Origin: Kaistella polysaccharea
Lineage (GTDB): Bacteria > Bacteroidota > Bacteroidia > Flavobacteriales > Weeksellaceae
Assembly: GCF_020410745.1 (NCBI RefSeq)
Contig: NZ_CP084528.1
Coordinates: 2,418,001-2,482,000, forward strand
Length of the DNA stretch: 64,000 nucleotides
Direction of reading: 5' to 3'
A model generated the notes under the pieces. It saw only the letters and a program-made list of their open reading frames with translations, was not told where the DNA came from and made no database searches. Numbering within the stretch: position 1 is the stretch's first letter; every line of letters begins with the position of its first letter. This document shows, in pieces, positions 43,900 through 52,347 of this stretch. The position numbers and the translations under genes are program-made.

Positions 43900-44535
43900 A
43901 TGAAATTAAAATTATTGATTGTCTTTCTTTCAATGTCAATGGTGGGTTGTAAGAAAGAACCCAAAACTATTTTTCCGAATGTTGTCAAAATTATTGAAGT
44001 ACAAACGATTCCTAATGTGAAAAGTGGTTTCGATGTGGTAATAAATAAAAGATTAAATCCGATAGAGTTAGAAAGCTTAGGAAGAGATTTGTTTCATGAG
44101 TATGATGGGAAAAAATATCAAAACTTTTTTGTCAATTATTATCTTGAAAGAATGATAATAGGCAATGGAAGTTATGCTTCAACACATTTTACACCTAATT
44201 TAGAAGTGGAAATTACAGGTTTAACTGATGAGGAGATAAATCGTATCGTGGAGAAATTTCATGCTAAAAAACCATTTTACGTCGATGATGGTTGGAAATG
44301 CCTTACCAAAATAAAAACTGAAGAAGGAAAATTAACACTTCAAAGAGCATTTGTTGACCCAACAACTGATGATATGACTTTAGATAAGTGGTCTTTGAAA
44401 AAAGTTATAAATGGAAGCGATACCCTATATCAAAAAATCAAAAGTGAAACAGGAGAATATTATAGATACAACAGTGATGGTGATTTGGAGTGGTATGATA
44501 ATCAGGGGTTAGTTGATAAATTGTTGAAAGGATAA
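43900..44535 (+). CDS. Lipoprotein of unknown function
   Basis: 211 residues. A lipoprotein signal peptide (MKLKLLIVFLSMSMVGC, with MVGC as lipobox and C17 as the lipid-bearing residue) is followed by a basic KKEPK. The C-terminus has YYRYNSDGDLEWYDNQG, similar to MORN/toxin-antidote-like repeats that report text-like YD motifs, but only one copy. No function can be assigned. AT-rich codon use groups it with the accessory region. The 215-base gap after it holds nothing I can support. Confidence 0.65.
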   Translation: MKLKLLIVFLSMSMVGCKKEPKTIFPNVVKIIEVQTIPNVKSGFDVVINKRLNPIELESLGRDLFHEYDGKKYQNFFVNYYLERMIIGNGSYASTHFTPNLEVEITGLTDEEINRIVEKFHAKKPFYVDDGWKCLTKIKTEEGKLTLQRAFVDPTTDDMTLDKWSLKKVINGSDTLYQKIKSETGEYYRYNSDGDLEWYDNQGLVDKLLKG

Positions 44536-44750
44536 CCATACGAAACTATTACATTAAAATTTTTTTTGTACTCCAAAATATCTAAAACCCTTTCTATGTT
44601 TATTTATATTTACAGAAAGAAGCCGATCTAAGCTTTCGAATATTTGTATAAATTTTCTTCGGCGATATGCTGCGTATATCAAAGCACTAATCGGCAGGAA
44701 AATTGTTTCCTTCAGAATCTCATTATCAATCTTAGAATTCAAATTAATAG

Positions 44751-46793
44751 ATGAAACACCAACATACCTATGATGCGCAGGGCAAACAAATCTGTTGCAC
44801 CGAAGAAGAGAAAATTTACCAAAAAGCCGGCGCCGAGGAATTACTGAAAGAAAAAGCACCTCACGATCATGACGAACATCGTGTTGAAGAGCACGGCGAT
44901 CATGATGGCCACAATCATGGAACATTCGAAGGCAGCCCTTGGAAGATGTTTCTTCCCAGTATAATTTCTCTTCTTTTACTGCTTATCGCACTCTATTTCG
45001 ACCATTTTTTAAAGCCCGACTGGTTTACAGGTTGGGTAAGAATCGCGTGGTACGTCGTAGCGTACCTTCCCGTAGGATTACCGGTCTTAAAAGAAGCTTG
45101 GGGCAGTATTTTGCAGGGTGCTTTTTTTTCAGAGTTTTTCTTAATGGGACTTGCGACTGTTGGAGCCTTTGCGATTGGCGAATATCCGGAAGGGGTTGCG
45201 GTGATGTTATTTTATTCTGTAGGAGAAGTTTTTCAAACCTTGGCGGTGTCCCGAGCACAGGCAAATATCAAAAGTTTACTTGATCAGAGACCCGATGAAG
45301 TCACGGTTTTACGTGGAAATAAGCCCGAAATTATCAAAGCAGAGAAAGTTCAAATCGACCAAATTATACAGCTTAAACCTGGGGAGAAATTAGGATTAGA
45401 TGGGAAATTGCTTTCGGATAAAGCTTCCTTTAACACCGCTGCTCTAACAGGTGAAAGTAAACCAGATACCAAATTAAAAGGCGAAACGGTTTTGGCAGGA
45501 ATGATCAATTTAAACACTGTAGCGCAAGTGCAAGTAACTACCGCATATACCGACAGTAAGCTGAGTAAAATCCTCGAAATGGTACAGAATGCTACCACTC
45601 AAAAAGCGCCAACCGAATTATTCATCAGAAAATTTGCAAAAATATACACGCCAATTGTAGTTTTTCTGGCGATCGCGATTACTTTTCTTCCTTACTTTTT
45701 TGTCGCTGATTATGATTTTTCAAACTGGCTGTACCGAGCTCTGATATTTCTCGTAATTTCCTGTCCGTGCGCTTTAGTAATCAGTATTCCGCTCGGATAT
45801 TTTGGTGGAATTGGTGCCGCGAGTAAGAACGGAATTTTGTTTAAAGGCAGTAACTTTTTAGATGTCATTGCAAACATTAAAAATGTGGTGATGGATAAAA
45901 CCGGAACCATGACCGAAGGTGTTTTTAAAGTGCAGGAAGTACTCTTTGACAAAGCGTTTAACCAAGCCGAAATATTAGAAATGGTGAATGCCGTCGAAAG
46001 TAAAAGCACGCATCCAGTCGCTACGGCAATTCACGAATTTGTAGGCGAAGTGAACACGGACCTGAAAATTGATGAGGTCGAGGAAATTGCAGGTCATGGC
46101 TTGAAAGCATCAATAAAGGGTAAAGAATTGCTGGTTGGGAATTTTAAACTGATGGATAAATTCGGAATTGAGTACGATACCGACATCAGTAAAATTGTGT
46201 ACACGCTAATCGCGATTGCTTACGACCAAAAGTTCGTCGGTTATCTCACCGTTGCGGACAGTATTAAAGAAGACGCAAAACTGACGATTGAAAAACTGAA
46301 ATCTTTAGGCGTAAAACCTACGATGTTAAGCGGTGACAAAAATTCGGTAGTGCAGTTTGTAGCAAAAGAGTTGGGAATTGAGAATGCTTTTGGAGACTTA
46401 CTTCCAGAAGATAAAGTGAAGAAACTTCAGGAAATAAAAGCAAGCAATCAAAGTGTAGCTTTTGTTGGCGATGGCGTAAATGATGCGCCGGTAGTTGCAT
46501 TAAGTGACGTTGGAATCGCCATGGGCGGTCTCGGCAGTGATGCAACCGTAGAAACTGCCGATGTCGTAATTCAGGATGATATGCCGAGTAAAATCCCGAT
46601 GGCTATTAATATTGGAAAGCAAACACGCAAAATAGTCTGGCAAAATATTTTCCTTGCTTTTGCGGTGAAAGCGGTGGTTCTTGTTTTAGGCGCGGGCGGA
46701 TTAGCCACCATGTGGGAAGCAGTTTTTGCCGATGTTGGTGTGGCTTTGTTAGCGATTTTGAATGCAGTGAGAATTCAGAGAATGAAGTTTTAA
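44751..46793 (+). CDS. Heavy-metal translocating P-type ATPase (Zn/Cd/Pb type)
   Basis: 680 residues, a P1B ATPase that exports metal using ATP. The N-terminus lacks a classical HMA domain but has a Cys pair (QICCTEEE) and a His/Asp-rich stretch (about 42-62), a likely zinc-binding region. The metal site CPC is in VISCPCALVISIPLG, the phosphorylated aspartate in VMDKTGTMTEG, with GESKPDTK of the actuator, MLSGDKNSVV and FVGDGVNDAPVVALSDVGIAMG. The pattern points to the ZntA/CadA (Zn, Cd, Pb) group. No regulator is adjacent. Confidence 0.9.
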   Translation: MKHQHTYDAQGKQICCTEEEKIYQKAGAEELLKEKAPHDHDEHRVEEHGDHDGHNHGTFEGSPWKMFLPSIISLLLLLIALYFDHFLKPDWFTGWVRIAWYVVAYLPVGLPVLKEAWGSILQGAFFSEFFLMGLATVGAFAIGEYPEGVAVMLFYSVGEVFQTLAVSRAQANIKSLLDQRPDEVTVLRGNKPEIIKAEKVQIDQIIQLKPGEKLGLDGKLLSDKASFNTAALTGESKPDTKLKGETVLAGMINLNTVAQVQVTTAYTDSKLSKILEMVQNATTQKAPTELFIRKFAKIYTPIVVFLAIAITFLPYFFVADYDFSNWLYRALIFLVISCPCALVISIPLGYFGGIGAASKNGILFKGSNFLDVIANIKNVVMDKTGTMTEGVFKVQEVLFDKAFNQAEILEMVNAVESKSTHPVATAIHEFVGEVNTDLKIDEVEEIAGHGLKASIKGKELLVGNFKLMDKFGIEYDTDISKIVYTLIAIAYDQKFVGYLTVADSIKEDAKLTIEKLKSLGVKPTMLSGDKNSVVQFVAKELGIENAFGDLLPEDKVKKLQEIKASNQSVAFVGDGVNDAPVVALSDVGIAMGGLGSDATVETADVVIQDDMPSKIPMAINIGKQTRKIVWQNIFLAFAVKAVVLVLGAGGLATMWEAVFADVGVALLAILNAVRIQRMKF

Positions 46794-46988
46794 GAATTTT
46801 CTAAATACTGACTCTACGCAATTAGTGCTGCGCATTAATTATCTATATAAGTTTTCAATTGCTTTTTTTAAATCTGATCAGTTAGATCTACTTAAAGTGT
46901 TTAATAATATTAAAGAAAGTTTAAATAGATTTATTCTAAAAAATTATCTTTGACAACTTTATAAACAATCGTAATCTTAATTAAACTA

Positions 46989-47564
46989 ATGAAAAAAATG
47001 GCAATATTATTCTTAATTATTGGAATTGGAAGTTTAGGACTTTCAGCATATTTTTTTACCAGAAAGAAAACTCCAGAATCGTTGGTCGTAGAAAATATTG
47101 TGAAAAGTAATGAAGAAGATTTTGATGCCGTCAATAAACAAAAAGGGAACGACTTCGAGGATTACATGATTCAGCTTGTCGGTAACGAAAAGGGCGTGAA
47201 ATTAGTTAGCAGAAATTCTGACTATCATAAAAATGGTGTATCTGCCTCTGAAAATATGGAGCCAGATTTAAAGTTTAAATCGAATGATGTTCCATTCTCT
47301 ATAGAATGTAAGTGGCGGAAATCATTTTTTAATGAGGAAGTTTTTTTTGCTAAAAATTATCAAATTAGAAATTATAATAAATATCAAATCGACAGGAAAC
47401 AAAAAGTCTTTGTAGCTTTTGGGATTGGTGGTAAACCCAATTTTCCAGAAAAATTATTTGTAGTACCTCTATCAAAAATTGCGGAAGAATATATTGACGA
47501 AAATGAGATCAAAGAATACCAAGTTAAAACTGCCGACGAAATTATCACAATGGTGAACCAATAA
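46989..47564 (+). CDS. Membrane-anchored PD-(D/E)XK nuclease-like protein
   Basis: 191 residues. One N-terminal membrane helix (about 4-23) is followed by a soluble domain with a restriction-nuclease-like pattern: GNDFEDYMIQLV (E57), EPDLKF (D93), then FSIECKWRK (E106-x-K108) in a beta hairpin, and KVFVAFGIGGKP. This is the E..D..ExK arrangement of the PD-(D/E)XK superfamily, near the Mrr/NERD-like branches. Whether it cuts nucleic acid is unknown, and the membrane anchor is unusual. It is followed 21 bases later by an HD-domain gene on the same strand, so the two may be co-transcribed. Confidence 0.65.
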   Translation: MKKMAILFLIIGIGSLGLSAYFFTRKKTPESLVVENIVKSNEEDFDAVNKQKGNDFEDYMIQLVGNEKGVKLVSRNSDYHKNGVSASENMEPDLKFKSNDVPFSIECKWRKSFFNEEVFFAKNYQIRNYNKYQIDRKQKVFVAFGIGGKPNFPEKLFVVPLSKIAEEYIDENEIKEYQVKTADEIITMVNQ

Positions 47565-47585
47565 TTTTTTTACCAAATTTGCCCC

Positions 47586-48176
47586 ATGATTTTAGAAAAA
47601 GAAATTCAGTTTATTCTCGCTCTAGATGCGTTAAAAAATGTAAACCGTCGAAACTTTAATCTCGATGATTCTCGTCGGGAAAATACAGCCGAACACAGTT
47701 GGCAAATTGTAGTTTTTGCGCAGATATTATTGCCTTATGCAAAAGATAAGAATAAAATCGATTTATTAAGAGTGATCAGAATGCTTTCCATTCACGATAT
47801 TGTCGAAATAGAAGCGGGCGATACTTTTATTTTTGATGAAAGTGCAATGACGGGTAAGTATGAAAGGGAATTGGGAGCCGCAAAAAAGACTTTTGGAATT
47901 TTAGATGAACCTTTACGTTCAGAGTTTCTGAATCTCTGGATTGAGTTTGAAGCAGAAGAAACACCAGATGCAATTTTTGCCTGTGCAGTAGATCGAATTA
48001 TGCCTTTTTTATTAAATGTTTACGGTTCTGCTCAAAGTTGGACAGAAGCAGACGTAAAAGTAAATCAAGTGGAAAATATAGTCGGTAAAGCAGTGAAAAG
48101 AGCTTCTAAAGAATTGGGCGAAGCGTTTGATATTTTGCTTCAGAAAGCTTTGGATGAAGGAAAGTTGAAAGAATAA
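47586..48176 (+). CDS. HD-domain protein, YfbR/HDDC2-like 5'-nucleotidase family
   Basis: 196 residues. HD residues are clear: ENTAEHSWQ (H37), SIHDIVEIEAGD (H70, D71, E74, D79) and the last aspartate in CAVDRIMPFL (about 138). The pattern is that of the YfbR/HDDC2 family of dNMP 5'-nucleotidases. YfbR itself acts in dNMP turnover; the substrate here is inferred. Confidence 0.85.
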   Translation: MILEKEIQFILALDALKNVNRRNFNLDDSRRENTAEHSWQIVVFAQILLPYAKDKNKIDLLRVIRMLSIHDIVEIEAGDTFIFDESAMTGKYERELGAAKKTFGILDEPLRSEFLNLWIEFEAEETPDAIFACAVDRIMPFLLNVYGSAQSWTEADVKVNQVENIVGKAVKRASKELGEAFDILLQKALDEGKLKE

Positions 48177-48216
48177 AAGTGCTAGACTAATTTATAATCT
48201 TACATTCTATTTTTTC

Positions 48217-48244
48217 CAAAATTCAAAATTCAAAATTCAAAATT
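48217..48244. repeat. Seven-base tandem repeat
   Basis: Four perfect copies of CAAAATT between the HD gene and mutS2 ends. It is a small slippage-prone tract with no known role. Confidence 0.7.
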
Positions 48245-48275
48245 TAGAATCTTGAATTCATCATTTAAAATATAT

Positions 48276-50426
48276 TTAAATCCGTTCCAATTCATCACCG
48301 CTGATCTTGGTTTTAAAAGTTCCATAGTTCACAGAAACCTTGCCATTCTTCTCAATTTTATCGATGGTTCCCACGCTTGCAGAACCTTTTATCCTCACGC
48401 GTTGGCCAACTTTCATCCAAACTGCGCGTTCTTTTAGGCGTTTGTCTTCAAGCTTTTCATTGGTTTCTACTATTTTTTCCTGAACATCAACTTTTTTTAA
48501 CTGCTGCGTAATTTTGCGCTTAACGATCTGCAGTTTTTTATTTTCATCTTTATCGGCTCCAAATTTTCGGAATTTTTCCTGCTCCAAAATTTTAACGAAA
48601 TCTGCGACCACCAACTTTCGTGTTTTCCCTTTGATATATGAATCGATAAATCCTTCAATCTTATTTCCAAACTGTAATTTGCGGTGTTCGTCTTCGTAGA
48701 GTTTTTGAAAATTAAAGAGCTTTTGCTCCAACTGATCATTTAGTTTTTCCAGATTCTCTTTTTTGTTTTGAGTGGAATCTCTTTTCTCTGCTAAATCAGT
48801 TTTGATTTTTTCAACTTCAAATTTTTCCTGCTGTAATTTGACAATCGTTTTATCGAGGTTCAAAATATCATGTTCCACTTTCTTCTTCGCAGATTCAATA
48901 ATGAATTTTGGAATCTTATTTTTCTCCGCAACTTCAAAAGTGAAGGAACTTCCGGCTTGTCCGACTTCTAATTTATAAAGTGGTTCCAAGGAATTTTCAT
49001 CAAAAAGCATCGCTGCATTTGTCGCGTTAGGAAGTTGCTCGATGACTAATTTAATATTGGTATAATGCGTGGTGATAATTGAAAAACTTTTCTTGTCGTA
49101 GAAAAATTCCAGGAAACTTTCAGCTAATGCGCCACCCAATTCTGGATCAGAACCGGTCCCGAATTCATCGATGAGCAACAATGTTTTTGAGTTGGCTTCC
49201 TTAATAATTTTCGCCATTTTCTTCAACCGAGAAGAGTAGGTAGAAAGATGATTTTCAATCGATTGATTATCACCAATGTCGGTCATTAATTTTTCAAAGA
49301 AAAACATTTCAGATCTTGGATGAACGGGAACCAAAATTCCACTCTGAATCATCAATTGTAATAATCCCACCGTTTTCAACGTAATCGATTTTCCACCAGC
49401 ATTTGGACCGGAAATACAGAGAATACGATTTTGTTCCGTTAATGTTAAAGTCTGCGGAAATATTTTTTTCTTTTCAACTTGATTTCTAATCAGCAATAAT
49501 GGGTGAAACGCGTTCACCAAACGCATGGTGCGATGACGGTTAATTTTGGGTAAAATACCACCTATTTTTTCTGCAAACTTCGCTTTCGCCCGCGTCATAT
49601 CAAGATCGAAAATGTAAGTTTGATAATCGCTGAGCTGCGGATTAAATTCTGCAATCTCGGTTGTTAACTTTCTTAAAATTTTATCAACTTCTTTTTTCTC
49701 TTCTTCAATATCTTCGCGCAGCTTAAATTGATGTTTTACGACTGATTCCGGCTGGATGTACGTAATCGATCCTGTCTTAGAAATACCCAAAACACGACCC
49801 GGAACGCGCTTTTTATATCCCGATTTTACGGCTAAAACCCGTTGGTCATCCATAATACTTTCCCGGATATCATCCAGATAATCGGTGGAAGTAAGAGCAG
49901 TAAGTGTACGGTTAAAGTTTTCTTGAATGGCTTTCCGGGCATGGGAAATATCTGATCGTAATGTTTTCAGAATCGGTGACGAATCACTTTTAACTTCTCC
50001 AAAACGGTTGAACACTTTGTCGATTTTATCTACGATTTCTTTTCGGTATTCTAAATCTTTAACATCATTTTTTAAATTGAGGAATAAATCTTCGTAAACA
50101 GGAAAGAATTTTTGGAGTCTTGCGATTTGTTCCGTTAGACTTTTAATCTTTAAAAATGAAGCATTATCTAAACGATAATTTTCAATGACCATCAGCTTAA
50201 GTTCCGCTTCGATATCGTCATATTCATTGAAAGGAATCGCGTTGTCACTTTCAAAACTCGATAAATATTCGGCGACTTTTTTTAAGGAAATTTCAGCTTC
50301 CTCAATTTCAAAAGGACGAATCGTTGCAATTTTTTCTGCAATTTTTTTTGAGAACGTAAAAGGGGAAATCTCCGCTAAGAGTTCCGGGAATTCAAGTTCG
50401 TCTAAGTCTTCTTTTTGTATATGCAC
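48276..50426 (-). CDS. mutS2: MutS2-family ATPase without Smr domain
   Basis: About 716 residues starting at the GTG 50424-50426 (then HIQKEDLDELEFPELL); the TTG at 50432 is inside a -7 box and less likely. The ATPase has Walker A ISGPNAGGKSITLKT, Walker B LLLIDEFGTGSDPELGG and TTHYTNIK, after the coiled lever and clamp region. MutS2 proteins usually end in an Smr nuclease domain at about 780 residues; here the chain ends after a KOW-like RVRIKGSASVGTIDKIEKNG with no HG-x-G Smr motif. Roles in other bacteria are anti-recombination and rescue of collided ribosomes; which applies here is unknown. Confidence 0.85.
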   Translation of the reverse strand: MHIQKEDLDELEFPELLAEISPFTFSKKIAEKIATIRPFEIEEAEISLKKVAEYLSSFESDNAIPFNEYDDIEAELKLMVIENYRLDNASFLKIKSLTEQIARLQKFFPVYEDLFLNLKNDVKDLEYRKEIVDKIDKVFNRFGEVKSDSSPILKTLRSDISHARKAIQENFNRTLTALTSTDYLDDIRESIMDDQRVLAVKSGYKKRVPGRVLGISKTGSITYIQPESVVKHQFKLREDIEEEKKEVDKILRKLTTEIAEFNPQLSDYQTYIFDLDMTRAKAKFAEKIGGILPKINRHRTMRLVNAFHPLLLIRNQVEKKKIFPQTLTLTEQNRILCISGPNAGGKSITLKTVGLLQLMIQSGILVPVHPRSEMFFFEKLMTDIGDNQSIENHLSTYSSRLKKMAKIIKEANSKTLLLIDEFGTGSDPELGGALAESFLEFFYDKKSFSIITTHYTNIKLVIEQLPNATNAAMLFDENSLEPLYKLEVGQAGSSFTFEVAEKNKIPKFIIESAKKKVEHDILNLDKTIVKLQQEKFEVEKIKTDLAEKRDSTQNKKENLEKLNDQLEQKLFNFQKLYEDEHRKLQFGNKIEGFIDSYIKGKTRKLVVADFVKILEQEKFRKFGADKDENKKLQIVKRKITQQLKKVDVQEKIVETNEKLEDKRLKERAVWMKVGQRVRIKGSASVGTIDKIEKNGKVSVNYGTFKTKISGDELERI

Positions 50427-50559
50427 ACGCAAATTTAACGAGATATTTTGATATTAGTCTACTTTTGTAGTTTCAGCGATTATAATTGTTACCGTTTCAA
50501 AACGCAAATCAATTTTAAAATTCACTCAAAATCAGATTAAGAAATTAATATCATTATTT

Positions 50560-51201
50560 ATGACCTGGACAGATATTCTTGCACCCATTAAAAATACAGA
50601 ATACTTTAAAACCCTTTGGGAAAAGGTACAAAACGAATATTCTACCGAAAAATGCTTTCCACCAAAAGATCAGATTTTTCGCGCTTTAGAATTAACACCT
50701 TTTGAAAATATAAATGTAGTAATCATTGGTCAGGATCCGTATCATAATGATAATCAGGCCAATGGATTGTGTTTTTCGGTTTCTGAAGAAGTGACGGCGC
50801 CACCGTCACTCAAAAACATTTTCAAAGAATTACATGATGATTTAGGAATAGAAAGAAACCAGAAAGAACTAAATGATTGGGCAGAACAGGGAATTTTTCT
50901 CCTAAACGCAACGCTGTCGGTACGGGCGCATTCGCCAAATTCGCACAAAAATTTGGGTTGGGAAAAATTAACTAATTATATGATTAAAGAAATTTCTGAT
51001 AAAAAAGAAAATGTAGTTTTTATTTTGTGGGGCGCTTTTGCGCAAAAAAAAGAGGAATTGATTGATTGCGATAAACATTTAATCATAAAATCTGCTCATC
51101 CTTCTCCCTTTTCTGTGTATCGTGGATTTTACGGCAGTAAACCTTTTTCAAAGGTTAATGATTATTTAAAATCAAAGAATAAAAAACCTATCTCGTGGTA
51201 G
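50560..51201 (+). CDS. ung: Uracil-DNA glycosylase
   Basis: 213 residues of family 1 UDG, which removes uracil from DNA. IIGQDPYHNDNQANGLCFSV contains the catalytic Asp, and AHPSPFSVYRGFYGSKPFS the minor-groove HPSP loop. LNATLSVRAHSPNSH and FILWGAFAQKK complete the pattern. Its 3' end overlaps the convergent gene at 51188 by 14 bases. Confidence 0.96.
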   Translation: MTWTDILAPIKNTEYFKTLWEKVQNEYSTEKCFPPKDQIFRALELTPFENINVVIIGQDPYHNDNQANGLCFSVSEEVTAPPSLKNIFKELHDDLGIERNQKELNDWAEQGIFLLNATLSVRAHSPNSHKNLGWEKLTNYMIKEISDKKENVVFILWGAFAQKKEELIDCDKHLIIKSAHPSPFSVYRGFYGSKPFSKVNDYLKSKNKKPISW

Positions 51202-51781
51202 TTCCGCTTTGAGGTTGATCTGAATTTTTTCCGTCAGATTTCTCAATACGAATGCCGATCTTATAATTTCCTTTTAACGCTTTAAACCCTTTTCCGGCGG
51301 TAATCTCCGGAGAAACTTCGATTAATGAAATAGAATAACCGTTAAAATCTTGCATTTTAAAAAAACCTCTTGCGGCATCATTTAACGTACTCAATTCCAA
51401 AATTACAGGACGCGTGTACGTTCCCATCAATTCAACTGCAGCCTTCGCATTTCCTTGCCAAATACATTGTACGCCTTTCGGACAGCGGCTATCTTCAATC
51501 ATTTTTTTAAAGGTGACATTCATATTGTATTCCTTTAAAAATTTATTTTCGCCTTCTTTCAGATAGATAATTTCCGTCTTTTTTGCGGAGGAATTTTCGG
51601 ATTTTTCCTGTGAAAAGATTACTAAAGTATCATCGATTTTTTTTAAAGAATCAACATTGGCAGATTTTAAATCGGTCTCTGTTTTTTCTAAAGCTTCATT
51701 TTTTTCCGCAGCAATTTTCTGTTTTTCGCAGGTTTCTAAAGATAGAAGAGTGAGCGCTATAAATGCAATTTTGGTAAACAT
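51188..51781 (-). CDS. Exported protein of unknown function with DSRCP-CxWxG motif
   Basis: 197 residues. A hydrophobic signal segment (about 1-18) ends near a cysteine (LETC), a weak lipobox at best. After a charged linker, DSRCPKGVQCIWQGNAKAAVEL (about 107-128) is a motif common in small Bacteroidetes secreted or lipoproteins, with two cysteines that could form a disulfide. The remainder is beta-rich (YSISLIEVSPEI, YKIGIRIEK). No role known. It converges with ung, overlapping by 14 bases, and follows the DUF456 gene by 5 bases. Confidence 0.7.
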   Translation of the reverse strand: MFTKIAFIALTLLSLETCEKQKIAAEKNEALEKTETDLKSANVDSLKKIDDTLVIFSQEKSENSSAKKTEIIYLKEGENKFLKEYNMNVTFKKMIEDSRCPKGVQCIWQGNAKAAVELMGTYTRPVILELSTLNDAARGFFKMQDFNGYSISLIEVSPEITAGKGFKALKGNYKIGIRIEKSDGKNSDQPQSGTTTR

Positions 51782-51786
51782 GAAAT

Positions 51787-52278
51787 TTAGTTTTTATAAA
51801 TATCAATTAAAACCACCAAAAACATAGCCACACCTACAATGAAATTAAAACCAGTGCCGTAGAGGAAACCGATTAATGCGCCTTTCGTACTGTTGAACGC
51901 TTTTTTCTTGTCTTTAGAATCATGAAGGAGTTCACCGATAAAAACGCCCAAGAACATTCCTATTAAAAAACCAAATGGTATTGGAATAAAAAACATTCCG
52001 ACCAAAGTACCGATGACCGAGCCGACGCTTCCCCACCGAGTACCTCCGTATTTCCGGTTCGTTCGCGCCGGAATTACATAATTTAAAATCGCAGAAAGTG
52101 CCGTAAGGACGACGAAAATCCAGATGTAAATCATAGAAATTGGAGCATCGGTGCCGAATTTATAAATCAACAGCCCACAAAGACTCAATAAAAGTCCAGG
52201 TAAAACCGGAAGAAAAGTTCCGATAATTCCCAAAACCAATAAAATAATACTTACAAGTGTGATTAAAGCAGCATCCAT
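51787..52278 (-). CDS. DUF456 family membrane protein
   Basis: 163 residues with four to five membrane segments and the DUF456 pattern: GTFLPVLPGLLLSLCGLLIYK near the N-terminus, YGGTRWGSVGSVIGTLVG in the middle and LIGMFLGVFIGELLHDSKDKKKA. The function of the family is unknown. It is first in a two-gene minus-strand unit and divergent from the MscS gene. Confidence 0.85.
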   Translation of the reverse strand: MDAALITLVSIILLVLGIIGTFLPVLPGLLLSLCGLLIYKFGTDAPISMIYIWIFVVLTALSAILNYVIPARTNRKYGGTRWGSVGSVIGTLVGMFFIPIPFGFLIGMFLGVFIGELLHDSKDKKKAFNSTKGALIGFLYGTGFNFIVGVAMFLVVLIDIYKN

Positions 52279-52347
52279 CGTTCCTAAATTTTGTTAAATG
52301 TACTTATAAATCTGGGAAAGACAAACGGATTTCTTATTTTTGCTACA

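Noticed and set aside
44536-44750. A gene remnant or attachment site between the lipoprotein and P-type ATPase
   Set aside because: No coherent frame and no copy of the tRNA-Phe end found by eye.
44554-44925. Minus-strand frame rich in His and Arg across the P-type ATPase start
   Set aside because: Its composition mirrors the His/Asp-rich N-terminus of the ATPase on the other strand.
48217-48244. CRISPR-like array
   Set aside because: The only short-period repeats are a 4 x 7-base tract here and the 102-bp tandem repeat; neither has spacers. No cas genes are present.
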